Shown: positions 6,313 through 12,849 of the stretch, in pieces
How the letters are laid out: every line of letters starts with the position of its first letter
Position numbering within the stretch: the first letter of the stretch is position 1
DNA from: an uncultured Chloroflexota bacterium
GTDB taxonomy: Bacteria; Chloroflexota; Dehalococcoidia; UBA2979
Direction of reading: 5' to 3'
Assembly: GCA_902827055.1 (NCBI GenBank)
Contig: CADEHD010000031.1
Span: 1-12,849, forward strand
Length of the DNA stretch: 12,849 bases
The notes under the pieces: model-generated
Seen by the model: only the letters and a program-made list of their open reading frames with translations
Told to the model about the DNA's origin: nothing
The model's database searches: none
Position numbers and translations under genes: made by a program

Positions 6313-8027
6313 CACGCCACCCCCGCCTGCGTCCCGGGCTTGCCCGTAGAGAGATGGCCGAGCGCCGCGCGCGCCATGGTACGCGCGAGCTCGTGCTCGC
6401 CGAGCACCGCTTGATCGACGCGTCCGTCGCTGAGGTACATCCACTCCTCCTCACTGTGGGTGCGCGCGACGATGGGCAGGCCCGGTTGCTGCTCCCGGGC
6501 GAACTGCGCGATCTGCCGGATCGCGATCGGATCGACGATCGCCAGCACCAGCAGGCGCGCGGCCTTCAGGTTCATCCGCTCGAGCACCGCGGGTGCCGCG
6601 GCGTCGCCGTGCAGCGTGTGGTGGCCCTGCTCCCGGAGCTTCTCGACCGTTCCGCGGTCCTGCTCGACCACCAGGTAGGGGACGGCCTGCTGCGCGAAGG
6701 TAGCGGCGACCAGACGGCCGACGCGGCCGTAGCCGCACAGCACGGCGTGCCCAGCAAGGATCGGCGGTTCTTCGACTCCGGCACCCTGCGGGACTGCCTG
6801 CGTAGGCTCCGCTGGTCGCTCGCCGTGCCTGCGCCGCAGCCACGCCTCGAGGGGTTCGATCGTTCGGAAGAGCCCCGCGTTCACCGTGATAGACACGATC
6901 GCCGCTGCGAGGATCAGGCTCCGGCCCTCCTCGGGGAGCAGGCCCAGGGCGGTGCCCATCTCGGCGAGGATGAATGAGAACTCGCCGATCTGGGCGAGCC
7001 CCGCACCGACGACGAGTCCGGTGCGGGTGGGCTGGCCGAACAGCAGCGCCAACGGAAAGGCCACCAGTGGCTTGGCGACCACAACGATCAGCACGACGGC
7101 CAGCAGTTGGAAAGGATGCGCCGCGACCAACACGGGGTCGAAGAGCATCCCCACGGAGATGAAGAAGAGCACCGAGAAAGCGTCGCGCATGGGCAGTGCT
7201 TCTTCGGCGGCACGGTGGCTGAGGTCGGACTCGCCCATGATCAGTCCGGCGAGGAAGGCACCGAGCGCCATCGAGACACCGGCGAAGGTCGCGGAACCGA
7301 AGGCCAGCCCGAAGGCAAGGGCGAGCACCGAGAGCGTGAAGAGCTCCCGGGAGCCCGTGCGCGCGATGTGCACGAGCAGCCAGGGAACGACGCGCATCCC
7401 CACGAAGATCGTCCCGCCAACGAGCAGGCCGAGCTTGACGATCGTGAGCAGGAAGTTCACGCCAAGCGTGGCGTCAACGCCGCCGTCAGTGGACAGCGCG
7501 GGGAGGAAGACCAGCACGAGCACCGAGAGCAGGTCTTCGACGATCAGCCAGGCGACCACGACGCGGCCCGGCCGCGAGTCGAGGAGATCGCCGTCCATCA
7601 GTGCGCGCAGCAGCACGACGGTGCTCGCGACCGAGAGCGCGAAGCCGAACACGACCCCCGCCGTCAGGCTCCAACCCCAGAGCCCCGTGATCAGCACGGC
7701 CAGCGCGGTGATCACCGCACTCTTCGCAACCGCACCTGGCAGGGCCGACTTGCGCATCGCCAGCAGATCGCGCCACGAGAAGTGGATGCCCACCCCGAAC
7801 ATCAACAGGATCACGCCGATCTCGGCGAGCTGGGGGGCGAGTGCGGTGTCGGCCACGAAGCCAGGGGTGGAAGGGCCGACGAGGAACCCGGCGAGCAGGT
7901 AGCCGACGAGCGCCGGCAGGCCCAGGCGCGTGGCCACGAAGCCGCAGACCAGGGCCAGCGCCAGCGCGACGCTGATGGTGGCGATCAGCGCTGTCTCGTG
8001 GGCGATCGCCTCGACCTCCCTGAACAA
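6312..8027 (-). CDS. CPA2-family cation:proton antiporter with RCK domain (KefB/YbaL-like), 571 aa
   Basis: The N-terminal 385 residues contain about 11-13 hydrophobic helices, with CPA2 features: GYLLAGFLVGP (42-52), FALSVASTVVLLRAL (129-143), LIVEDLLSVLVLVF (161-174) and GLAQIGEFSFILAEMG (343-358). The Glu-Asp pair near 164-165 is a hallmark of electroneutral K+ or Na+/H+ exchangers. A linker leads to an RCK N-domain with the nucleotide-binding loop GYGRVG (432-437) and VVEQD (453-457). Length matches E. coli YbaL (about 558 aa). It should act in the inner membrane in K+/H+ or Na+/H+ exchange gated by cytosolic nucleotide. No RCK C-domain is evident. The start is TTG at 8027. No ATG is near and the ribosome site is weak, so the exact start is uncertain. 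Confidence 0.92.
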   Translation of the reverse strand: MFREVEAIAHETALIATISVALALALVCGFVATRLGLPALVGYLLAGFLVGPSTPGFVADTALAPQLAEIGVILLMFGVGIHFSWRDLLAMRKSALPGAVAKSAVITALAVLITGLWGWSLTAGVVFGFALSVASTVVLLRALMDGDLLDSRPGRVVVAWLIVEDLLSVLVLVFLPALSTDGGVDATLGVNFLLTIVKLGLLVGGTIFVGMRVVPWLLVHIARTGSRELFTLSVLALAFGLAFGSATFAGVSMALGAFLAGLIMGESDLSHRAAEEALPMRDAFSVLFFISVGMLFDPVLVAAHPFQLLAVVLIVVVAKPLVAFPLALLFGQPTRTGLVVGAGLAQIGEFSFILAEMGTALGLLPEEGRSLILAAAIVSITVNAGLFRTIEPLEAWLRRRHGERPAEPTQAVPQGAGVEEPPILAGHAVLCGYGRVGRLVAATFAQQAVPYLVVEQDRGTVEKLREQGHHTLHGDAAAPAVLERMNLKAARLLVLAIVDPIAIRQIAQFAREQQPGLPIVARTHSEEEWMYLSDGRVDQAVLGEHELARTMARAALGHLSTGKPGTQAGVA

Positions 8028-8045
8028 GGAGCGTAGTGCAAGCGC

Positions 8046-8068
8046 ATTATAGCTGATAGCGGCTATAG
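8046..8068 (-). promoter_or_regulatory. Antiporter promoter with overlapping inverted-repeat operator
   Basis: On the minus strand a perfect TATAAT (complement of 8046-8051) lies 18 bases before the TTG start. It overlaps an inverted repeat, TATAGC (8048-8053) with GCTATA (8062-8067). Three CTAT half-sites occur in the same orientation. The spot is unusually AT-rich for this window. A -35 match is not seen at the proper distance, which suggests activator dependence or an atypical promoter. Confidence 0.42.
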
Positions 8069-8088
8069 GCGGGGTGCACCCTGCTCAC

Positions 8089-8532
8089 CTAGGGCGAGGG
8101 GCGCTCCTGTTCCTCAGCCAATTCGCCACAGGCGACGGTCGCCCCACCAGCCTCAGGGACGATCACGACTCGCATCGCGCCGAGCTCGCGCGCTTCACCT
8201 GCCGACTCAACCAGGCGCCTCGACCGTGCGGTCCCGTCCGCGCCAACAAACAGCCGCAAAGAAGACGGGCCGCCCCCTTCCGTCGCCGCGCAACTTGGGC
8301 GGAGCTCGGCAAGGTACTGCCGTGCGGGCAAGCCCGACACTTCTACCACGAACTCGATTCCTCGCTCGAGCTGAACCAAGCGTGCCTCGCCGTGAGCGGC
8401 GCCGTCGGAACTGCGTAGTGCGGCTCGATACTCACCCCGCCTGACGGGCGCGTCCTGGACCGTGCAGGCCAGGCAGACCCACGCCAGGAGGACGAGCGCC
8501 GAAGCGGCCATTCGCCGCGGAACCAGAGCCAA
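8089..8532 (-). CDS. Small exported/lipoprotein-like protein, degenerate Cu/Zn-SOD or CHRD-like (147 aa)
   Basis: The TTG at 8532 is chosen because AAGGAG (8539-8544) lies six bases upstream. The product then begins with a classic signal peptide: basic VPRR, then a hydrophobic core AASALVLLAWVCLA, then Cys23. The lipobox is imperfect (CLAC, with Cys at -3). The mature part has alternating short strands: EYRAALRSS, ARLVQLERGIEFVVEVSGLP, SLRLFVGADGTARS, MRVVIVPE and a terminal ATVACGEL. This order resembles Cu/Zn superoxide dismutase and CHRD domains, but the metal-binding histidines are missing. It is probably an envelope protein without dismutase activity. A longer start at 8640 would bury the signal peptide and is not favoured. 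Confidence 0.65.
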   Translation of the reverse strand: MALVPRRMAASALVLLAWVCLACTVQDAPVRRGEYRAALRSSDGAAHGEARLVQLERGIEFVVEVSGLPARQYLAELRPSCAATEGGGPSSLRLFVGADGTARSRRLVESAGEARELGAMRVVIVPEAGGATVACGELAEEQERPSP

Positions 8533-8584
8533 CGACTTCTCCTTGGCGCCCAGTGGCGTGCGTGCCGCCCTCGGTCGTGTGGTC

Positions 8585-8620
8585 CTTGCAACCGTGCGGT
8601 AAGGGGCTCGGTTGCGCAAG
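8585..8620. repeat. Imperfect inverted repeat downstream of the TnpB-like gene
   Basis: CTTGC-AACCG (8585-8594) pairs with CGGTT-GC-GCAAG (8609-8620), giving ten base pairs with a two-base bulge and a 14-base loop. It begins 37 bases past the stop of the large recombinase. It might be a transcription terminator, a recombinase binding site at an element end, or part of the leader of the lipoprotein gene. Function is not shown. Confidence 0.35.
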
Positions 8621-8656
8621 CGCGATGGCAAGCTCTCCATGAGGGGCCCCGGAGCT

Positions 8657-10918
8657 TCATGCCAAGGCCTCCGGCCGCGGGTCGCGGTCGCGCGCGAGCT
8701 GACGCGGCGTCGCGCCGTCGGGCGTCGTCACGTCCGCGAGGCCGGCCAGCAGGTGGTCGAAGGCCGCGACGCCATCCTCCACCGCGGCGCGCTCGTCGTC
8801 CCGCAGCGGGATCTCCTGGAGCATGCACAGCAGGTTCGACTTGCCCTCGATGGCCTGCGCGCGACTCGATTCCTTCGGGACATAGAAGCTGCACTTCGCG
8901 CACGCCATGCGGTGCTGGCACTGGTCGAAGAAGTCGTACGAGCAGTAGCCGTGTCCGAGGTCGTAGAGCCGCCAGGGCTCACCTCGCGCCGCGGCTCCGC
9001 TCCGGATTGCGTCCTGGTCCAGCAGCACCGAGATCGTCCGCACGTTCCTTGTGAAGTAGTCCGCGTCCGCATAGGCACGCGAGAGCGTTGTCGGCAGGAG
9101 TTGGGCGTAATGCTGCGTCGAGCTCGGCGAGCGATGGCCCAGCCAGGCCTGCAGCTCGAACAACGAGAGCGGCTCCTTGGCGTTGTAGAGCTGGGTCGCG
9201 ATGGTGGCGCGCGCGCGGTGGCCGGTGATGGTGCCGCGCGCGTCCGCCTCGGGGACGCCCGCCTTGCGGCAGAGCAACGGGATCAACGTCTCGTTCAAGT
9301 AGGGAGAGCCGAGACGACGGCTGCGCTGGGCGAAGAGGAAGTGCACGGCCTCACCGCTGGTGGGGTCGGGCGCGTGCCGTTGCAGCGGCCTCACCGCTTC
9401 CCACGCCGCGATCGCTTCGCCAACCACGCGGTCGACTGGCTTCGTGAAGCCCGGACCGGTCTTGTTGGCCGGGACGTCCAACAGGCAGATGGCGCCGCTG
9501 TCTTCACCGCCCGCCTGCCAGCGTACGCAGCCGACCGTGAGCCGCCGCAACTCGTCGGTCCGCAGGCCGGCGAACAGCCAGGTCGTCGCCACGGCGCGCA
9601 CGAGTTCCAGGGGGTATTGGCGCGGTGACCCGCCGGAGGGGCCGAGCAGGTCGTCCGCAGTGAGGTTGAGCCCGGCCCACACCAGCTTCGCCCAGATATC
9701 GTCGGCGACGACGTTCGGTCGTGGCCCCATGAGCGCGAGCGTCGAGCGCGGCGTGGCGAAGACCCGGCGTGGATCGAAGCGGCGCGGGAACCAGCCCCAC
9801 TCCTGGCCGTCGCAGAAGAACGCCCGCACCGCCGTGAGCTGGGCCGCTTTCGCCGAAGGGACGAGGGGCTGCCCGACGCGACTGGCCTGGCGCGGGTTCG
9901 GGAGCACCCACTGCCCGACGACCATACGCTGCACCGCCCCGACGAAGGCAGCCCCGACCTCGCGGGTCCACTGTGCGGGCTCGGGTACCTCGGGATACGC
10001 GGCCGCGAGCCAGCGGCCGGCTTTGAGCAGCAGTGCGTAGTACCCGTCGCGCGTGGTGACGCGCAGTGTGGAGGTGGAGTACCAGCGACGAGAGTACGCG
10101 ACCCACGACGGAGCAATGCCCTCGGTGTCGATCGATGGCCACTCTTCCTCGCGTACCGGGTTGCTCTCGAGCGGTCGCTCGATCATCCCGAGCTCCGCGA
10201 GCGCACGCGAGAGCGCCAGATAGCCAACGTTGCGCTTCGGCGCGCCCGCGTAGAGTGCGGCCAGCAAGTCGCGATCGAGATCTGCCAGCCGAGGGCTCCG
10301 CCTGGTGAGCAGTGCGTCGCACACGGCGAGGCGAACGGCCTTCAGACTGGTGCGGCTGTAGCCCCAGCCGCCCAGCGTGGTCAGGACGGGCTGAAGCGCG
10401 GCAATGAGACGGGCTCGCCCGAAGACGCGGGCGGCCAGCCCGACGCGCTCCACGCGCCTCAGCGCCTGCCAGTCGCAGAAGCCAACCAGCAGGTAGGCGA
10501 ACGCCACGAGGTCGGCGCGCCACTTGTCGCCAGCGACGTGTCGGGCCGCGAGCTCGCTGTGCTCGCGGTTCAGCAGCTGGACCCACTCCGCGTGCGTCCA
10601 GCCCCACGCGCTGCGCTGCCGCTCGTGGGTCTCGATGGCGACAATGCGAAAGAGATTCACCCGGAGGTGAGCCCCGGCACCGGTGTGCTCGAGCACGTGC
10701 TGCAGGGGGCGCAGCAGCCGCTCGATCTCCTGCGGGAACTGGTCGAGCCGCGTTCGCGAACGACCAATGCTCGCGATCAGGTCCGTCAACACCTCACGCT
10801 CCCTCGGCGAAAGCTCGGGGCGGGCGTCGTAGGAGCCGAGGTCGAGCGGCCACGACCACACGTCACTGCCAACCACCCCGGGATCCGGGACGAACACCAT
10901 TCGCACTGAGCGGCTCAC
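8657..10918 (-). CDS. Large tyrosine recombinase, TnpB-like of Tn554 family (753 aa)
   Basis: The catalytic domain, about residues 435-620, shows the tyrosine-recombinase set: Arg453 (FAGLRTDELRRL), His567-x-x-Arg570 (GHRARATIAT), His595 (LGHRS) and the nucleophile Tyr604 (QHYAQL). Residues about 265-375 are a probable SAM-like core-binding domain. The first 260 residues are a large helical extension without clear homology. After the catalytic domain comes a likely zinc-binding cluster, Cys659, Cys667, Cys673 and Cys676 (spacing C-x7-C-x5-C-x2-C), a feature of Tn554 TnpB proteins. All catalytic residues are present, so it should be active. The GTG start overlaps the upstream recombinase stop as GTGA, implying coupled translation. 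Confidence 0.88.
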   Translation of the reverse strand: MSRSVRMVFVPDPGVVGSDVWSWPLDLGSYDARPELSPREREVLTDLIASIGRSRTRLDQFPQEIERLLRPLQHVLEHTGAGAHLRVNLFRIVAIETHERQRSAWGWTHAEWVQLLNREHSELAARHVAGDKWRADLVAFAYLLVGFCDWQALRRVERVGLAARVFGRARLIAALQPVLTTLGGWGYSRTSLKAVRLAVCDALLTRRSPRLADLDRDLLAALYAGAPKRNVGYLALSRALAELGMIERPLESNPVREEEWPSIDTEGIAPSWVAYSRRWYSTSTLRVTTRDGYYALLLKAGRWLAAAYPEVPEPAQWTREVGAAFVGAVQRMVVGQWVLPNPRQASRVGQPLVPSAKAAQLTAVRAFFCDGQEWGWFPRRFDPRRVFATPRSTLALMGPRPNVVADDIWAKLVWAGLNLTADDLLGPSGGSPRQYPLELVRAVATTWLFAGLRTDELRRLTVGCVRWQAGGEDSGAICLLDVPANKTGPGFTKPVDRVVGEAIAAWEAVRPLQRHAPDPTSGEAVHFLFAQRSRRLGSPYLNETLIPLLCRKAGVPEADARGTITGHRARATIATQLYNAKEPLSLFELQAWLGHRSPSSTQHYAQLLPTTLSRAYADADYFTRNVRTISVLLDQDAIRSGAAARGEPWRLYDLGHGYCSYDFFDQCQHRMACAKCSFYVPKESSRAQAIEGKSNLLCMLQEIPLRDDERAAVEDGVAAFDHLLAGLADVTTPDGATPRQLARDRDPRPEALA

Positions 10919-11964
10919 AGCAGCCCCTCCAGCTGATGCTGCCGTTCGAGCTGCAACGCGGCCAGGCTGTGTTCAAGGCGGTCGGCGAGCTCCCGTCCGC
11001 TCAGGTGCACGTACTGGAGCGTGCTCTGGATGCTGCGGTGGCCCGCGAATGTCGCCACTGCGTGGATCTCCCAGCCCAGCCGGGCCAGGTCCGTGAGGCG
11101 GAGATGACGCGTGCTGTGGCTCGTGAACCGCGGCACGTCCGCTCGCGCGGCGATCTCGCGCGTCACTTTGGACCACGTCCAGATGCTCACCGGGTCGCCC
11201 CGGTTTCGGTCCGACCCAGATCGGAAGAGCGGCCCCCGTTCACGGGAGAGCACTCGACGCGGGGGCAGGTACTCCGCGAGCAACCGCCCGGTGGGCTCGG
11301 AGTACGGGACCACGCGATCGCGGCGGCTCTTCGTCGTCTCCGCGCGCACGTGCACCAACCGACGCGAGGGGTCGATATCGCCGACCTCGATGCGGCAGAG
11401 CTCTTCCCGGCGCAGCGCCGCGTCGTACGCCAGTGCGAGCATCAGGCGGTTGCGTAGCGGCTGCTCACGAGCGGCCGTCAGGATCGCCTGCCACTCCACG
11501 TCGGTGGGAATCCAGGGGAGCTTGCGGTAGCGGGGGATCAGGCCCCGCTCGCGTGCCCCACCGAAGTTCGTGACCGCCGTGTACCGGCCCCGGCCCACGG
11601 GGTTGTCCGGCCGCAGTCCCTCCTCGACGAGGTAGTCGAAGAAGAGCCGGACCGCGGTGATCCGCTGCTGCAGCGTGGCGTTGGCAAGCCGTCCCCGGTC
11701 GGCTTGGCCGACCTCAGCAGCGCGCTGTCTCGGGCGCGAGCTCAGCTCGTGTACGTAGGCGGCGATGTCCGCGCGCGACGCCGTGACCGGCGTCACGTCG
11801 CTTCGCGCGAGGAACCGAAGGAAGTCCTCGAGCCCGCGCGCGTACGCCTCGACCGTGTTCGCGGCGAGGCCCAGGTTCGCGCCCATCGCGAGCCACGACT
11901 GAGCACGCAGCTCTCGATGAGCGAGCGGGAACCGTTCCCAGCGAATCGTGCTCTCCACACCCAT
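10915..11964 (-). CDS. Tyrosine recombinase, TnpA-like of Tn554 family (349 aa)
   Basis: The N-terminal residues about 20-115 form a core-binding SAM-like domain (NTVEAYARGLEDFLRFLARS; then TLQQRITAVRLFFDYLVEEG). The catalytic domain, about 150-330, carries Arg185 (ALRREEL), Lys212 (ETTKSRRDR), His283-x-x-Arg286 (HSTRHLRLTDLA), His309 (FAGHRS) and nucleophile Tyr318 (LQYVHLSG). Size fits XerC/D-type integrases and Tn554 TnpA (about 360 aa). It should cut and rejoin DNA at the element ends together with the TnpB-like partner. Two starts are possible: ATG 11964, or GTG 11958, which has AAGGA at a better distance. Only 22 bases separate it from the divergent plus-strand gene. Confidence 0.9.
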   Translation of the reverse strand: MGVESTIRWERFPLAHRELRAQSWLAMGANLGLAANTVEAYARGLEDFLRFLARSDVTPVTASRADIAAYVHELSSRPRQRAAEVGQADRGRLANATLQQRITAVRLFFDYLVEEGLRPDNPVGRGRYTAVTNFGGARERGLIPRYRKLPWIPTDVEWQAILTAAREQPLRNRLMLALAYDAALRREELCRIEVGDIDPSRRLVHVRAETTKSRRDRVVPYSEPTGRLLAEYLPPRRVLSRERGPLFRSGSDRNRGDPVSIWTWSKVTREIAARADVPRFTSHSTRHLRLTDLARLGWEIHAVATFAGHRSIQSTLQYVHLSGRELADRLEHSLAALQLERQHQLEGLL

Positions 11965-11982
11965 TCCTTGTACCTAGGAGGA

Positions 11983-11998
11983 TTGCTTGATCAAGCAA
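11983..11998. repeat. Perfect 16-bp palindrome between divergent genes
   Basis: TTGCTTGA (11983-11990) is followed directly by TCAAGCAA (11991-11998), a perfect palindrome with no spacer. It begins 18 bases before the TnpA-like start (minus strand) and covers the TTG start of the plus-strand gene at 11987. Candidate roles are an operator controlling both genes or a recombinase-binding or attachment site. A CCTAGG palindrome lies beside it at 11973-11978. Confidence 0.55.
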
Positions 11999-12301
11999 CG
12001 TCAACATGGCCAGGCGCATTCGGCCTGTCCATTCCACATAATCGGTGCCCGCTTCGGGAACGAACTCTCCCGCAGCCTCGACGATGCGCCACTCCCGGAG
12101 GCCTCCGAACGGCCCGAGGAACTGCGCCGTCAGGTGCTGCAGATCGCTGCCCGCGCCGGTTCGGATGAGACGCGCACGCGCGAATGGGTCGCGCAGCGCT
12201 ACGGCTGCCCGCTCGAGGAGCTCGAGGGGCGGCCGTTGCTGAACGCAGTGACCGCGCTCTCGCGCGGCCTCGACCGCCGCAATGGAGCGCAGGCCGCGTA
12301 G
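11987..12301 (+). CDS. Hypothetical protein (104 aa)
   Basis: The TTG start at 11987 has a strong AGGAGG (11976-11981) five bases upstream. Residues 1-35 contain HGQAHSACPFHIIG, with one Cys and three His but no complete metal site. Residues about 40-100 are helical (RRQVLQIAARAGSDETRTRE, then YGCPLEELEGRPLLNAVTAL). This helical part faintly resembles the C-terminal helical region of the ERF protein at 4029-4784 (PL-x3-V-x5-L ending). No family is recognised. It overlaps the next gene by 20 bases. Since its start lies inside a palindrome beside a recombinase gene, its original 5' end may have been altered by insertion. Confidence 0.6.
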   Translation: MIKQRQHGQAHSACPFHIIGARFGNELSRSLDDAPLPEASERPEELRRQVLQIAARAGSDETRTREWVAQRYGCPLEELEGRPLLNAVTALSRGLDRRNGAQAA

Positions 12302-12518
12302 CGTGCTCGCACCGCTCTCCGGCACGCGCGTCGTGACGACGCGCTTCGGCCAGTACCGCGTGACCTGGATTCCGCTCCAGCACTGTCCGCTGCCGGGCTT
12401 CCGCGCCGCCGCGATCCAGGCGATTCACGCCGAGCGTTCCCGCCGGGCGATCCGGCTCACGCTCTTCGCACGTCTGCCCGATCACGACGAAGATCGCGAT
12501 GGCCACCGCGCGGCCTGA
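12282..12518 (+). CDS. Hypothetical small protein (78 aa)
   Basis: The frame runs between two overlapping neighbours, sharing 20 bases with each. The ATG at 12282 lacks a ribosome site. A GTG at 12303, one base after the upstream stop, is an equally good start by coupling and would give 71 residues. The sequence is basic with a beta-like start (TRVVTTRFGQYRVTWIP) and a helix (GFRAAAIQAIHAERSRRAIR). No domain is recognised. Its tight fit between two genes supports it being real. Confidence 0.5.
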   Translation: MERRPRSVLAPLSGTRVVTTRFGQYRVTWIPLQHCPLPGFRAAAIQAIHAERSRRAIRLTLFARLPDHDEDRDGHRAA

Positions 12519-12849
12519 GTCGCGTTCGCGGCTCGACGCCTACCAGGCGGTCACCGATCGCATCATCGCTGCCCTCGAACGCGGCACTGTGCTGTGGCGC
12601 GTACCGTGGCGTGCGCGGGGGCACCGCAACGCGCTGTCGGGTCGCCCGTACCGCGGCATCAACCTGCTGGTGCTCGCGCTGACCTCGCTCGAGCGGGGCT
12701 ACGACGACGCTCGCTGGCTGACCTATCGCCAGGCAACCGCACGCGGCGGTCATGTCCGCCGGGGTGAGCAGGGCACGAAGGTCGTGCTCTGGAAGTGGAT
12801 CGAGCGGAGCGACGCTGCCACGGGCGAGACGGAGCAGCACTACCCGCTG
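12499..12849 (+). CDS. ArdC-like ssDNA-binding/antirestriction protein, 5' part
   Basis: The frame is open from the ATG at 12499 to the end of the window (117 codons) and is cut by the window edge. It shows the ArdC N-terminal domain pattern: AYQAVTDRIIAALERGTVLW, then RVPWRARG, then NALSGRPYRGINLLVL, then WLTYRQATARGGHVRRGEQG, then TKVVLWKW. ArdC proteins bind single-stranded DNA and, in plasmid IncW pSa, protect incoming DNA during transfer; many have a C-terminal metalloprotease domain, which is beyond the window here. Its presence points to a conjugative plasmid, integrative element or phage. It overlaps the preceding small gene by 20 bases. Confidence 0.88.
   Translation, partial: MATARPESRSRLDAYQAVTDRIIAALERGTVLWRVPWRARGHRNALSGRPYRGINLLVLALTSLERGYDDARWLTYRQATARGGHVRRGEQGTKVVLWKWIERSDAATGETEQHYPL

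Larger units (their letters stand above)
8585..11998 (-). mobile_element. Tn554-like recombinase module (TnpA + TnpB), ends uncertain
   Basis: Two overlapping tyrosine recombinase genes of unequal size, the larger with a C-terminal Cys cluster, follow the tnpA-tnpB order of Tn554-type site-specific transposons. The span given runs from the inverted repeat past TnpB to the palindrome before TnpA; both limits are guesses. No TnpC-like gene lies directly after TnpB. I found no convincing matching terminal repeats by eye. The element may reach as far as 6011 if the antiporter, lipoprotein and excisionase-like genes are its cargo. Confidence 0.45.

Noticed and set aside
7107..8036. Long plus-strand open frame antisense to the antiporter gene
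   Set aside because: Its product is a monotonous His/Glu/Gln/Arg-rich string without domains, the usual shadow of a high-GC gene. The minus-strand antiporter motifs are clear.
8087..11978. ACCTAGG direct repeat at 8087-8093 and 11972-11978 as element ends
   Set aside because: Seven bases are too short to exceed chance, and the left copy lies inside the lipoprotein stop region.
12457..12840. Minus-strand open frame at the window end
   Set aside because: It is antisense to the well-supported ArdC-like gene.
1..12849. CRISPR array, tRNA or rRNA genes
   Set aside because: No regularly spaced repeats, cloverleaf arms or conserved rRNA segments were seen on either strand.

Overview
This is a high-GC window (codon third positions are mostly G or C) that reads as part of a plasmid, integrative element or genomic island. 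No rRNA, tRNA or universal housekeeping operon was seen. The protein style fits a high-GC Gram-positive-like lineage, such as Actinomycetota (including Thermoleophilia) or Chloroflexota (Thermomicrobia-like). I cannot settle this from sequence alone.

Layout. Positions 1-308 are a T-poor stretch with no firm gene. Positions 309-2081 (+) hold three closely spaced unknown genes: a 42-residue membrane peptide, a 204-residue basic protein and a 328-residue coiled-coil protein. They end at a strong UUCG hairpin (2099-2147). Positions 2224-4784 (+) form a compact DNA-replication and recombination operon: a 100-residue unknown, a small CHC2/TOPRIM primase, a RAD52-like single-strand annealing protein and an ERF-family single-strand annealing protein. 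Its genes are overlapped or nearly abutting. Convergent to it is a DUF3024 gene (4794-5135, -). A probable toxin-antitoxin pair (5234-5820, +) follows, with a perfect inverted repeat over its likely promoter.

From 6043 to 11964 everything lies on the minus strand. In transcription order there are two tyrosine recombinases arranged like TnpA and TnpB of the Tn554 family (the second with a C-terminal Cys cluster), a small exported or lipoprotein-like protein with a degenerate Cu/Zn-SOD/CHRD-like look, a CPA2 (KefB/YbaL-type) cation:proton antiporter with a C-terminal RCK domain, and an excisionase-like helix-turn-helix protein whose start overlaps the antiporter stop.

From 11987 the plus-strand backbone resumes: two small unknown genes, then the 5' part of an ArdC-type ssDNA-binding/antirestriction gene that runs off the window.

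Interpretation (inference). The plus-strand genes look like a mobile-replicon backbone: primase, two annealing proteins, ArdC and an addiction module. The minus-strand block looks like a recombinase-driven insertion carrying an ion-transport cargo. The best leads are the primase-RAD52-ERF cassette, the possible transposon edge at the 16-bp palindrome 11983-11998, and the HTH gene coupled to the antiporter.
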